The position numbers and the translations under genes are program-made. Shown here one piece after another: positions 40,201-55,700 of a stretch of 64,000 nt of DNA. How positions within the stretch are numbered: position 1 is the stretch's first letter; each line of letters begins with the position of its first letter. The DNA comes from Gerris lacustris. Lineage: Eukaryota > Arthropoda > Insecta > Hemiptera > Gerridae. Under the pieces are notes generated by a model that had not been told where the DNA came from, ran no database searches, and was given only the letters and a program-made list of their open reading frames with translations. Where the stretch lies: NCBI GenBank assembly GCA_951217055.1, contig OX578276.1, positions 29,721,505 to 29,785,504 on the forward strand, read 5' to 3'.

Positions 40201-43200
40201 AACCCTCTTCTTTGGCAGGATTTCGTACTTGTGAAGTAATTCCATCCTTTTCTTCATCAGTAAAAAGCGCAGGAATCATACCAATAGTTAGCATATTGTT
40301 GATGATTTCAAGGAAACCTTAACAATAAGAGAAAGAAAATATGAGAGACAGTTCCTCACAAGAACATATTATGAGACATGTTGCACACAAATGATCACAA
40401 ATGATTTGAATATGAGTAAAGTGGCTGATACCTCATCCTCTAATAAGCTAATGTTTTGTTGATTAGAAAAAAATACATCTAAAAAAAAAAAATTAAATTA
40501 GAAATTCGTCACCACTCTGGTAAAACTGCATCTTGTCAATTTTTCAATAGAGCCAAAAAACAATTTCCACTTCTTATCAAAAATAGGTTTTTGCAGGCTA
40601 ATAGTTGGTTAAATATGAGAATCTAAACAACCTTTAGACCAAAAGAAACCTGTTTTAGATGGAAAGTCATATTTTGTTTGCTTTGTTCATCTAAAAAAAT
40701 TGATAAAACATAGTGTTGCAAGTTTGGCAGTGTGTGAATGAAACTAGAGGTCGACCAAGAAGTCATGGAAATGTGAGGAGTGCGCTAGTGGCGTAATGTA
40801 CAGTCAGTTTTTGATATAATAGACCACGGTCAAAAAACACAGTGTTGTTCTTTTGTTATTAATAATTTTATGGTCTAACAGCAACATGAAAACAGGAAAA
40901 CAGTATGAAATAAATTATTTCAATACAATCAAGGATTAAGAAAGTTGACTTTACTGGCTATCTATTTCTATGGATTAAACCCTAGAGAAGGAAATGAGAG
41001 ACAATCAGGTTTAATAACAACAGTTAGGTACGGCGCTTCAGGAGAGCCATCATGGCTAAGTGGATTAAATTGCTTAACATGTTTGCTCGGCCATTTACGA
41101 CTCAAGGGCAGCACAAAGTCATGGGTTTGATCCCTCACTGTGACCCTCAGATTTATATGGATCACTAATGATCACACCATACTAGCTTAAGCGGTACAAT
41201 GTGCAGAAGTATGATGTGTGAAGTGGTGAGCAAAACATAGCCTAATTGCTAGGTTCAAGTGGTTTGTCCTAACCGTCTAGGAATAGTACTAGGACCTTAA
41301 TACTACAAGGTCCCCTTTACAAGGTGGCAGTTGCGCCACCACAGGATCGAGTGAAAGGAATAACTTGGTAGTAGGAATATGGTAACTACTCAGGTCAGAG
41401 AGTGAGTCGGTTGTACTAGACATTATGGACTCTTTCCCACTGGTGGCACGTCGTTAGAAAGACCCCTTATATAGTTTCTATTGCTGACTTGGTGGCGCCA
41501 CCATAGTGACTTCTTGTGAAGGGGACTTTAATAAAACAGTTTGGTTTCAATATGAAATTATATCATATCAGATTAGACTATAAAATTAAAGTATATTAAG
41601 ATTTACCTTCTTCTGCAATTTGAGAAGCTGTAAAGAGAAAACCGGTGACTTTTCGGGCCACTCCAAGTTGGTTATAAAGTTTCTTCATATCATCTCGGAA
41701 ACTTGTTTCATTGTAACCTCGACTCAAAGTAATAGAGAATAGTTTGCACTCTGTAACAGAAAAATAGTTTATTACATTCATTGCAGGCTTACAATGTAAG
41801 TAATACACTAAGTTGTGATAAATAAAGTTTTAAGTGCAATTTTAATAGAGAACATAATATTTCTGAGAAAAAATAATCAAGTCAAATTAGTAACTCATTT
41901 AGTTGTGACGTAAAATTATCCAAATAATATTAGGGCTAACTAGCATTTCTTGTAGTACTACTTATACTTCTTGTAGTACTACTTATACCTTTAGCCTAAA
42001 ATCAATAACTATCTAACATCTATTGTAATAAGGATTAACAAATAATTAAATTGCAGGTTAAGGTAGTTTTTAAGTTCTTTATTTGACACGTTATAACAAA
42101 ATATAATGACTAATAGCTAATAGCAAATAGCAATTGATACTTTTAATTAATTTAAAATAAACATTTGTTTTAATTATAGCAACTGAAAAAACTCTTAAAT
42201 GATAACTTAAAATAATTGTTAAATAGACTAATAAATGTTAATAAATTTAGTTTTCGCGTTTTCAGTAGAAGAAAAAAATCCAACACCTAGTATTTCATAC
42301 CGAAATAATATAAAAGAAAGTTCAGTTAACGGCGGTAGAGTTTATTATTTTTTGGTGTTAATTAGTGTCCATTGAGTGGTTCCCAGGAGTACAAAAATGA
42401 TTGAAATTCTCCTACTCCCCTGACATATTCCTTCCACAACACCAATCCCCTTTCCTCTAAATCCCTTTTTAATTACTTATAAATAGGGTATCACACATTT
42501 ATAAATGGCAAAAACACCTTGAACAAAAAATCAATTTAGTCAATAGAGTTGATTCCTAACTTCTCTTACATCTTCCTTCCTTTTTTCTGAGCACTCCTCT
42601 GGCGTCTCTTTTCTTAATCTCTCTCTACACATAAGGACTGTATAGGGGAGAGCGGGGTTGGTTGGGACAGTGCCAGTGGGATGAATTGGACACTGCTGTT
42701 TTTAGTTGAAAAGAAGGTATGATTAGCAACTCTGGTGGACCAGTCAGTAGCCCTTCAGTTGCTATTCAATCCCTCAAGTGGTCTAACGTCTTGTTGATCA
42801 CCATTGATTTTAAAAAAAATAAATTCGATTTGGAGGCAAGCTGATGTAAAATTTGAGACCCACGTCGGAAGCCTTCCAGCCCCTCTAAAATATTCTTCGG
42901 AGTTTCTACTATTTTTACCTGGTAATGGATTTATTTATGATTACCAATCACTTAGGTTACTTACTGTGGAACCATGGGTTCCAATGTTGTTTGTGTTTTT
43001 TTTTAAAAAAAATGGCGTCGAGGGATGAGTTGGACAGTAAGGCCCATTCATCCTAAACTGTCCCACTCATCCCCCATATCACACACACACCATACCTATT
43101 TCTTCTTTTGGTTGCCTACTTTCTTACTTATTTAGTATTCTTTCTAATTGATAATACTATTTCATTAAGTACTCAAATAAATTGTTTTTATGATTTTATT

Positions 43201-46200
43201 TGCAAAATCGGGAGTTTTTGTATGTGTCCAAAGTATCCCACCCCTGTGTCCAACGTATCCCACCCATTGGGATACATTGGACAAGGTAAAGGTTTTGGAA
43301 AAACATAAAAAATAGTATGATAATGTTTTTTTAAGTCGCTATAAGTCTGGATTATGTTAGTTAGGATCTCTATGCATGATAATCATACAAAAGCGAAACA
43401 GTTCATGCAAAACTGTGGCTCTCACGGCCTCTTCAAAAAAAGTGTCCCAACCAACCCCGCTCCCCCCTACAGACCAGATTTGATGATGATCGAGCACTCA
43501 ACAAGGTATGGAGATAAAAACCAGGAAGAGTAAGGCTAAGCGCACACAGGAGTCTTTTTGCCCGCAGACAATTTTGTCACTACCTCATGGGCTTATACAG
43601 TTTATGGGAGTGCGCACACCGGAGGCAAAGACAGGAGGAAAATATAGTCCTTCAGCCTAGAAAATGTCCCGACAAATTCCTGTCTGCAGACTGTTATGTA
43701 CAAATCACAGCAATTTCCACAAGATCCATTTCGCTGGGTACAAGATACGCAACTGTCTTACCTCAATTGCACAAGGTTGTAGCAAAACAAGTGTGACAAG
43801 GCACATGCAACGAAGACAGTTCAGAAACAATCTGCAGACTGTATGTCTCCAGTGTATGCCTGGCTTAAGCAAAAGAGGCTGGCCCAGGTTGAGGTGGGCA
43901 GATGGCCAGGAGGTAGACCTGAGGAGTATTGAAGGGAGGAAGTGGCAGTAGCCTAGAATAGAGAAAGATGGAGGCATAATATAATTGGTCAGGCCCCAGC
44001 TCTATATGGGCTGTTGTGCAGGGGATTAAAGTAGGTATTTATAGCGAGTTTGTAAAGCAAAAAATTGTAAGCAAAGAAATTTGTAAAGCAAATTTAACTG
44101 TAAAAAGAGTAACATAATAAAGTATGACTTTCTCTCTAATTTAATCAATTCCATTATAATTAAAGTACAAGGGAGCGTTAAAAGTGAAGACATCTCAACA
44201 CTCAAATATTTCTGCAATACCGCCCTGGGTATTTCCACATCAAATGCATCATATCACCAGGTAACACCACTTGCATCGTATCATCAGATAACACCACTTG
44301 CATAGTATCACCAGGCAACACCACTAAACCATCAAATTTCTTACTTTTCTCTTAATATATTATTTAAATAATTTTATATTATTGTGAGACTTTTTTCCAG
44401 AATATTCAATAAATAAGTTGTGAAATGAACTCACCAGCAGCATGAGCAGCTAGTTTAGTCAAAGATTGCTTTCCACTTCCACCCACTCCGACAATCATCA
44501 TATGACCCTGGTTCATTCTAAGGACTCTGTGAATCCTAGTTACATGTTCCAATGCATCATCAAACAATACTATATTCATCTTTGAGTAACGCTCATTGTA
44601 GTCTTCTAATATCTAAAACATATAATTGAATAGGAATAATATGGCATTCACTGATACTTTCACATATCACATCATTTTACCTAAAGACATATATTTAATA
44701 AGTTAAGAATAATGGTTTATCATTAATCATTACTATCAGATGGAGAAAAGTGAATAAAAAAAGTTACTCAAAAACATGTTCCATGCTAACAAGTGGCTTA
44801 AATTTGGAGACAACAAGTAATGCTAGATGCAGGTAGGGAGAAAAAGTAAACTAATATGTTTCTCCAATATAAACAAATAAGAGCACCACCTATTGTTTTG
44901 TCTAGAGCTGCAGAAGGCTAATGAATAATTTATAGGTTTGTTCCAACTAAGCATTGTACCGTCCACGGGATCGTCACGGGCATGCGCAATGGATAAAAGC
45001 CTTCCAAGCCGACTTGTGACAGTGTTTCGTACCGTCCACGAAACTGTTCCAACCAGGGCAGGGATCGTTTGCGAACCGTTCACTGTACGGTCCCAACGAT
45101 CCTCTGACAATACCATGTACTGTTTGTATGACATGCGCAGTTGTGTATGTCAATAGTCTCAATTATCAACAAGAAGGTTCCCCAACTATTAGGTTTCCTT
45201 GCATGTTTTTAGTACGGTGCGAACTATAGCCCTAAACCCGTTCCAACCTGACATGATTTTATTACAGTACAATGTTAGCGCATGCGTATAAAACCTGTCC
45301 TAAACGATTCTTGAACGATCCGTGGGACGATACAAAGGACGGTACAAATAGGGGGGTTGGAACAAACCTAATGTAACCCTAATAATTTAATACATCAATA
45401 ATATTAAAAAATTGAATACATCCCAAACTTTTTTAGACAATATTTTTTTAAAATACTTTTTCCCTTTAAATGTGATAGCAAATGTGAAATATAGTGATAA
45501 AACACTTGATTAGAGCAAAAACAGTTTTATTGAAAATCAAGAGAAAATATTATCATTTTTTTTTTAAATTTGGTTTAGCTACTTGTACTTCTTTAAGTGG
45601 GTGAGATCATTTTAATTTATATTCTTTTCTTAGCCCAATTCATTGACTAAATACAATTATTTATGGCAACGAATAATTAACTAGGTGCTTATACTAAGAT
45701 TTGATACCCTCTTAATTCATACATGTGAAGTGACATATTTGAAAAATTAGTGTTAAGTGATAATCCGACCCCATGTAAGCTATATCATCAAATACACAGG
45801 TACAGGGTAAGTGTAGAATTACTCTTTGGGTTGTTCATATTAATACAAAATGAAGTAAATACAGTAATTTTCCTGAATATTTTTTAAGCACTAAATATTC
45901 AAATTGGTTTATGGAAATCAGAATGATGTGTCACTTATCCCATCTGTAAACTGGGGTCTTGATATTATTATTATAAGGTGAATATACACTGGATAGATTT
46001 AGACTAAATAAGAAAACCCTCGGATAATATTGGAAAAAGGTATAATAAACATATTGGATAGCGGACAGTACAAAATGAAAGGAAGTAGTGTATGAGAGGC
46101 AAGCTCTGAAGAAATACTGAAATAATACTAGCCCATAAAAACGAAGTTTTTATTAAAAATCCTTTACATTCAGCATTTTGGTTGTGTGAGGGTAAATGTA

Positions 46201-49200
46201 ATGTGTGTTAATTTAGAAAAATAATATTTATATATTTTTTTGTTTTATTTTAATTTTTTTAAACTAATTAATTAATTAAAAATACTAATTAATTTATTAG
46301 AATTTTTTTTGTAGATGTACAGAGCGTATGTGCCAAGTTTCAGTTTGATTGGATGACTGGAAGAGGTTTAATGTGCCCTCTAAAAATGTTGACGGCAAGC
46401 ATCGACAAACAAACAAAAGTGAAGTTAATAGGAAATTATTTTAAAAAAAGGAGAGAAGGGAAGAAGTATTCCCCTACTACTGCAACTTTTTTTTTTTTTT
46501 TTTTTTAATTTTTATTGAATAACACAACTACAATTTAAATTGCAATAAGTGATAATGATAATAATGTTATGTGGCGGGAAAGACATAAAGAAGAAGTAGT
46601 CCAGTGACTACACTTCCTTAGCAGTAAATACATATAGTAAAATATTTATAATACAGAATATCTAATGATAAAATAATGATAAAGTGGATTAGATTAATTA
46701 TTATAGAAGTTTAACATAATATAAGGGAAAACAATATTTTAAGATAAGAGATCTCTAGGCCACCTCCTCTTCAAACGTCTTGGTGGATTGCTTGGGATAA
46801 ACTGAGAGGACAGAAGTTGTACAAGAGGATTAGGATGGTGGGATATAGATTCATGGAATTTTCTATATCGGGATACGGTTAGATCTCGGACAAAAGGCAC
46901 ATTTAAATCTTCATGGAGAGTTAGGTTAGAAACATAAAAAGGAGCATTGGTTATTTTTCTAAGGATTTTTGACTGCAGGATTTGGAGACGATGGGAATTG
47001 GAAGGCTTGGTGCTGCCCCACACTTCTAGACCGTAGGTCCAAGCTGGTTTTAGAACTACGTTATAAATACAAAGCTTGTTGTTAAGAGAAATCTTAGACC
47101 TACGATCAAGAAGACTGAGCAGTAACTTGTATCGTCGTGTGATATCAGTACGTTTTGTTTTTGTGTGTAGTTGCCATGTTAATCGTCGGTCAAGGAAAAG
47201 GCCAAGGTATCGGACAGAGTCGGACTGAGGAATGGGAACTTGATTAAGGGTGACTGAGGGACAGGTGTTATGACGAAGAGCAAAGGTGACGTGCACACTT
47301 TTCTGTTCGTTTATCTTTATCCTCCATTTCCTTAACCAAGGTTCGAGAAGTAACTAATGACTTTGGGTATTATCGGATGCAAGGAGGTGGTTCTCTTGGA
47401 CAGAAAGGATTGCCTTATCATCTGCAAAGGTGGCAAGGAATGTTAAGGGATGCTGGGGAATATCATGAGTATATATGGAGTAGAGGAGAGGAGACTACTG
47501 CAACTAAGATTCATATTATGCCCATGTTTCTACTTCCCAACAGACACTTGTTAAACATATAGCAAACGGAAAAAAAGTTACGGACTCAATTAAAGGAGTA
47601 AGCAATGCTTCATATAACAGCAATAGATAATTTATATTTAACAATGACAAGGTACTAAACTTGACAATATATTATCATCAATACAGATGAAATAATTATT
47701 ATTATTTTACCATTTTCTTTTATGTCCTGATCAACACATTATTAGGGTTATTAGGACAGGAGATCTGTCATCTAACACAACTAATCGACATGATCATTAG
47801 TGTGAAATATGTCTCACCTCCCCAGGGTTGGGTCCAGATATGTTGGTGTTGACCTAGGTTTCAGGTAATTTCCAAGAACTCTAATCAACCATCAATTTTG
47901 CTGACCATAATATTATTAATAAGACTAATGATCACAAAACAACAAGAATAAATAAAAACCATTAGTATGGTGATAAGGGCGGATGTGGGCACCGGGAAGA
48001 CAGGAAATTTCCCTAAGCGCCGCCAAGCCGATTATAAAAAAGTAAAAGTTTTCCAACAAATCCAAAAACTTTTTTATATCAATATGCTATTGCATTAGTG
48101 TGGCGCCAGGGATAAAATAGCATAATTTAAACTTCTTAAAAAGTGTCTAAATGACATTTCTGACAGCAATAGATGGGTTATAAGGACAAAAAGTGTCTCT
48201 ATGCTATAAAAGGTGCTCCTTGTGGTGCTCCAGATAGAAATATAAAATAATAATAATGATTAAAAGAATAATAATGTGACAATCAGGCGGCAGAAGTTTA
48301 GTATCCATCAGCAGAGCCCCAAAAATGCTTTTGATTAGTTTCCTCCTTCGATCTGTTACTGATAGAGCAATTGCAAGTATTCTAGCGAAGCAATGTTGTA
48401 TTTATTTATATTGTTGGATCGAAATGCAATTTTCTGGTGCCAATTTTATTTTGTAATAAATTTACCACTATTTTATAACAGATTTAGTTATCGCATTATA
48501 AAATAGCAATAGAATAGTTTAGTATGTTTTGCAAATAGGAAATGCATTTAGTCTTCAAAGTTTGATCCATTTTGCTCCATTTACCAATTCTAAGCTTTTT
48601 GCTTAATTGTTCTTTCACTGCTAACTTTAGATTAGCCACAGATAATCACTACTAAAGAGAATATCCGTATCGTATCGGGGTAATAGCAACTCCTATCAGC
48701 CCAATTTATAATAACGGAAGCCTGAACAAAGATCACCTGAGATCTCGCTCTTGACTGATACAGCAACGACTCAACGTAGAAGGAAAAAGCTCTCACACGT
48801 GGCTATCATATCTCTATTGAAGTGTCAGAAGCATAAAGGGCACTACACAAAATGCTAGATAACAAAAAACTCAATATTTTACAAACAATAGCTCACCTCA
48901 GTAAACAAATGGAAAATGGCAGTGTAATCAAGTAAATCTTCATAGAGTCTAGGTTCTCCTTCATTCATCGTATTACGGTAGTCACCATAAAGCAAGGGGT
49001 CCACCATAACTATATCCATATCCGTTAAATTTCCAAAGTGATAATCGGCTACAGTAAAGAAATGCTTTTTCATCAGCTCTATATCCTGTAGAAATGCTAC
49101 ATCATTTGATCAAATTAAATAGAATATAATTAATAAAAAGCAAAGATGAAAGATGAAATTATGATAGGACTTTGCTAGCTCAAAAAAAGATAATATTAAT

Positions 49201-52200
49201 AAACAAATAATAATAATCAAACATTCATCTTCACATTTTTATACTGATAAAAAATCCCTGTCTAAATTCCTCTTTTAAGGACATATTTTTAGCTCCCTAT
49301 CCCCAATCAATGTGAGCCATTAACTCAGAAAAAGAATCTGTTGAATTTAAAATACTATTTCATTTATCTGACCTATCTTATTTATGCATATTTTAGATTT
49401 TAGAATATCATTAGCTCCAATGGCAGCTCCCGTACTCTGTTGGTTTAAAAATGAACTTTACTTAATTTCGACGATAGTGCTCCATGAAAACATGAAAAGA
49501 TTCCTGCTTGGTTTCTATCTTCTTCCTCAGAACTCAGCCGTGTTTGGAAGTAAGCATCAAGAGATTAGATCCAGTCTGATATCAGCTATGCTGTCTTTTT
49601 CCCACAGTTAATTTTTACAAATTTTAAACTCGTACCAACCATGCTTCTCCGCCATATTTGTAATTAAGAGTACTATAAGTTTTAAATTTAATTTACTGGT
49701 AGAATACTTATTCCATTTTTATACATATTCAAATCTCCTTCCGTGTGACGAGATACCGGCACTTCCCTTTAAGTCAACGGAGAAACTCAATCCAGGTGAG
49801 CCAATTCTACATCATAAAATTGCTGGGGCTGAAATTTTCTTATATATATTTCATTACACACTTAGCCCTATTTTTTATATTCTACATATTTTACGTTCAC
49901 TATACGCCTCTCGCTTACCAGCATGCCCATTGGCAGGGGAACATTCACAGTATATTGAAATTCCCAAAACCTCCAAAATCCATAAAAATCTATAATTCGT
50001 GCTTTTGTGGCATCAAAATACATTCTTTATACATAAAATATTAATGAAAAGTATAAAAGCTTTTATTATGCTCTTTCATACTTAAGTTGCAATAGCCAAC
50101 TAAATTATAATTTAAAAGTTTGTTTAATTCCAGATATTAAGTAGGTGGTAATAATGAATTACTTACTCTATCGTTGTTTAATCTGTCACAGATAACTCTT
50201 GTAAATTCATTTCTCCAAATTCTTATAAACTGCTCAGGAGTTTTAAACAGTTTTACATTCATTAGACAAAGTCCAGCAACTATTCGAGACAAATCTCTCA
50301 GAGTGAATATATAATGAAACTTGGACGGAGTCGGAGGTAATTCCACTGTTATTATCTGAAAACAACCAAATGAAATTACTTTAAAAATTATCCCATAGAA
50401 CTTTAGATTTAAATTTTATACAAGGAATAAAGCAGGACGGAAATATTATAAAAGTATATACAATAATGTAAACAAATTATATATATCATTGTTGAAATTT
50501 TTTGTATGCATTATTTTTGTGAAATTTGTTTTTATTGGAGGAAATAAATATTATTTTACGATTTTGGTAGTATTCATACTACGGAAAGATTAACTTTTAA
50601 TTTAAATCAAATTATAATTATTATTAACTACGGGAAACAGACAGAGAAAAATACACTCCAGCGCTGGAGTGTATTTTTCTCTGTCTGTTTCCCGTAGTTA
50701 ATAATAATTATAATTTGATTTAAATTAAATATTATTATTATTATTATATAGAACATGAAAATTTTTTTTTTGGAAGAAACATTCGACGGAAAATTATTCA
50801 TTCAAATAATTAATTGAAAATTGTCCAAATCATACATTTGCAAATGACTAAGAGATCACTTAGATGATCTGGGAACCATCTATGAATCTTACCAGATCAC
50901 TGCTTTTACTCGAAAAAAAGCTGCCATTTTTTGACAGGCATTCTTACAGGACACAGTCGACTAAATCGACATCTACACCTATTTGGTCTTGTTGAAAGCC
51001 CAGCAGGATATGTGAGGAAGAGGATGAAACCCCTTCTAACCTTATTAGCAGATGTTCTGCATTAACTCATCTGAAGTGGGAAATCTTTGGCTTAGCCATT
51101 CTGCCTACTAGAGAACTAAGGTTGCTTTCCCTGAGCAAGGTACTTACTTTCTGTCATTCTGTTCTACTTTGTGGAAAGAGCTCTATAAGAAGGTTTGCCA
51201 AAGCAGGTATATAAAGTAGGTAAGGAAGTCTGTGCAACACTTAAACCAGCCGTTCACTGTCCAACTTGATCGTATGGTACTCGATCCAACGAGCCAATGT
51301 GGTATGACAGTTGGACTGTGAGTGGGGTGGTTGGCAACATGTCGTACGACAAGGTCGATTCTGATTCCCCGTGCATCCAACAAGCCCCGTCCCGTGCCAT
51401 ACGACCAAGTTGGACCGTGAATGGCTGGCTTTAGCCTAAAATTGAATCATGTACGGACAACCCCTACTCCTGGCCATACCCCCTATCAGTTGTAACCCTT
51501 TCTTAGTGCCTTCCCCCAAATTCAAAGGTGATTAAGTAAAATTGTTGTCTGCTAGACTTTACAAATGAACAGGCTTTCTTGTCCATGGATTAGAATTAAG
51601 GGGGTGATGCAATGTTCCCTCGTGGAATTAGCATGAATGGCAACCACCCCCAATCTTCAAGAAGAAGTTAAACAGTTTCGGAGAACACATTATTTATTTT
51701 TACTACTATTAATTAGTTTATTAAAAATTATTTAATAAAATAAAATTATTTTTTTATAATGTTAGCCTTCAACATAAAAACAGAATAATATAAGTCTCAA
51801 TTACAATTTAGGTTGAAGCAACAATTTAAAGTTGAACCACCAAGTTTTTACTGTGCTTTTCTGGTTAGAGTTAGAGAGAGTTCATTAGCCACATTTAAAC
51901 ATAAGTTATGAAAATGATTTTGCATCACATTCCAATAATAATTATTCTAAAGATATTTTAATTCAACACTGATAGTCATTAAATAAATTCACCCCATCTC
52001 GTTCAATGCACATCACTTTCACAATCCTAATTTATTGGCAACTTTTTTATATATCCAGCCGGAACCTTCTGCGGGCTACTCCCGAGGCTCTCACAGACTA
52101 CCTGGTGGTCCGTAGACCAGTTGGGGAACCAATGTTCTTAAGAAATAATTAAAAAATGAGCAATTTATTATATATCCCTAATGTTAAGGAGTTTTATTCA

Positions 52201-52718
52201 TTTTAATATTTTTTTGCTAATAGTTAACAAGTTTGATAATAGTTTTTTATATTATTAATTTGACTGCTTACTTTGTACAGCTTTAGTGTGGCCCTGATAA
52301 CATCTGCAACACAATCTCTCAAATCTTGTGGAAAAGCTTGGGTATGCCCCTTTAGAATGGACAAGAAGATGTGGTTCAACGTTGAATCTGATGGGAAAAC
52401 CATGTTAAACACACAAAACATGGATACAAATCTTTGATCCACTTCATTTCTTCCTCCTCCTGCTTTACCCATGGCTCCAAATAAACCTGTGAACATACGA
52501 TAGGATCAAAAAAGCTCTTAATATAAGATGGCAGACAAGGAAAAAAAGAGAGGGATGGATTAAAAGCACAGACAAAAATATTTATTTGATAATAATATAA
52601 CACCACAAAAAATAGGGATTGTATACAAAGTTACTATGATACATACTTCACTATAGTGACCCTAACATGTCCTTACTCTGCTTGTCTCACATTGGAATTG
52701 ACTGTAAAGGTTGTTTTC

Positions 52719-52751
<33 letters not shown>

Positions 52752-55700
52752 TTTTACCAGGACGTCAAAAACAATCTTGCCTGTGGTGGCAGAAAGTATA
52801 GTGCAGTGTTTTCCATTGGATTCCTATGAATGGAAAGAGAAAAAGAGGAGGGCCAAGAAGATGAAGAGATGTGTTTAAAGAGAGGCTTAGTAGAATATGA
52901 CACTATTTTATTCCTTTATAAGATAATTAAGAAGAATAGACAACCAAATTTTTCAAGAGACCTCATTACACCAGGTAATAAATAAAAATAAAGTGACATC
53001 AATAATTAAAAAATTGGCTTACTTGATTAAATGCCCAAAAGTCAAAATACAGAGGCTATCTCTAATTCAAACTAGTCTCTATCATCTCAAAAATTTAAAA
53101 GCACTGATTAAAAGATAAATAATCAATAAAATATTAGCAAATAACTTACATATTTTCTTGAAATTTTTCCAATTGAGTTCTTTTCCTCTGTCATACATTC
53201 CACCTCTTTCAACAAATAGTTTTAAAAGGGCAATAGGTTGTTGGGTACCGTAAGTGTCCACCTTAAAAATGCAATATATAGATTAGTAAATAAAAAAATA
53301 ATAGGTTTAGTGAGATTAAAATATTGTATTGAACATTAAAGTAAATTAAACTTGAAGAGCAAAATTGATCAGTTTGTTGTAAAAAAAAACTTTATTAACC
53401 CGTAACTGGTGAGGTTGGGTGTCAGATACCCATGGAAGACTTTGTTGATAAATTATCACTAGAGGGTTATTGCAGGGCCAGTGTCCTCTCATGTACCTTC
53501 AAATCAGTTAATTATCTGTTGGTTTGAAGATCTTAGGTTGCGCTAAACGTGAGTTGTTTTGTTTTTTGGGCTATTTCCAGAAATTCAGGGTATTCCTAAC
53601 CCAACCTCACCAGTTTACTTTACTATGTAATTTTATACGTTTTACTACGTAATTTGTATAGTAAAAACTGTTTTTATAAAATAACAATTTAATTTTAAAT
53701 TTTATTACTAGTATTAACATTAAATTTCATAATTATAATAATATTTCCTCAAAATTTTAATTAAAATATTCAAATTATTTAAATTAAACAATACACAAAA
53801 TTTTTATCGTACTTTTATTTATTTATTTATTTTTTACTTTTCTTATTTGTTGGCCCCATTTAGTTTTTATGTGCAAAGAATTGGTTTAGATTATAAATAA
53901 AAGTTACTTTTAATACTTTATGCAGCTATTTGTTATTTATCCCAACTAGTAAATTTTCTGAGAGGGGGAAAAGTTCTGGATATCAGTAACCCAACCTCAC
54001 CAGTTAAGTAACATAAAAAGCACCTCACCAGTTATGAGTTAAGCCATTTTAGCAAGAATTCATATTTTGATAAGTGCGTTGGAATGCCTGGTGGTTTTGT
54101 CCTAATGTATCATCCCATAATGCAAATTGAGTCATTTCTATCTTACATAATTTTCTTGTACCTTGTAATTTTCAATACTTAAAAAAGAAAATTGTCTTAA
54201 TCTAAACTATCTCATCAGATTTAAATAAAAATTGCAAGGAAATAAAAACAAGAACTAAAACTGAATACAAACTTAAAAAGGTAGATGAATTATAATGAGC
54301 CACACACTACAAATTTTTTCTTTCATAAAATATTTTTCAACCCAAGACATATGACAAAACCTAGTGATTACTGCAGTGATACTCTAAACTACTAGAAGGC
54401 TTCAAGTAGTCCATAAGACAATAAATGCCACCCTCTCTTAAAGCACCTCTTCAGTCCCAAAAAAATTAATGCAGATCAGTTTCAAACAATTCTTTAGTTA
54501 CTTCATAGCCACGGTAGCTCATACAAGGGAACAATGAACAGTTGGGTCTCCTATTAATAAAGTTAAACAGCGTTCAGCATGGTCACTCACTTCTTGTATG
54601 GGTGATAAGATAACAGATCTGGGTTCAATTCCCGGACCAGGCTTCCTCACTCAGTGTTCACAAAAGTGACACATTAACCTCATCATAGTTGTATAAGCCC
54701 TTTGGCAGGCCTAGACCCTCACAGGCTGTTACACCATAGAGGTTGATCGTTTTTTCAGTAGTTCACAATCAGTGAATTGATGATATCACTTCCCGATTTG
54801 AGTTTTATTCTCTGTGAATTAATGTAACCTAAACGAATATCCTGTACCGTGTGAAAAAAATCCTATACGTGTAAATGGGGGGGGGGGGGGGCCAGGGGGA
54901 GAGGATGACTGAGGAAGGCATGGATGCATGATTTGGAAGAGGACCTAAGCAAATTAGAAGTTCATAATTTGCAGGAGAAGGCATGGATGCAAGATGCGGA
55001 GAAAGGCTTAAGCACATTAGGTATCCATAATTGGGAAGAGGAAGTAATAAAATGGAGGAAGATCACTAGAGGAAGCTAGAGCCCACTCCGAGGTATCACA
55101 CTGGAAATTACAATCTACGTAAAAACAAATAACTAAATTAATAATATGACCACAGCATTCACTCTTACCTGTGGCATATTCATATCATCAATAAATATAA
55201 TCATATCTTTGCCAATCGGAGGTCCAAATGTATCTTTTGTATATTTCTCTACTGATGATTCTATATTTCTTTGTACATCCAATGAAGTAGTTCGGGAGGA
55301 GAAATTGATAAATAATTGTACCTGTAAACATTTACAAATAATTAAAAGTAGTTCTATTTTGGCTGTATATCTCAACAAGATTTAAAAGTAGTTCTATTTT
55401 GGCTGTATATCTTAACAAGATTATTAGGTCAACATATCATGGAATTGGGTCAACAAGATAATTCCAATCCTACAATGACCTCTGTTGATAGAAACAATCA
55501 ATTCTCAATTCAAATGTAATAGTACATTACGCGTCGAGTTTTTGCATTGAATTTTGCATGCGAGTGTGGAGTTTGCACCCGAGCGACAGTGAGGGTAGTA
55601 AAACCACACGAGCAATGCAAAATGCCGTTTTCGCACGAGTTGCGTACCGTACTTTATCTACGACTGTTAGATTTAAATAATAAATACAGAAAGAAATAAA

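Noticed and set aside
43664..43977. Overlapping open frames on both strands
   Set aside because: They lie in a MITE and a LINE-end fragment; none shows a conserved domain.
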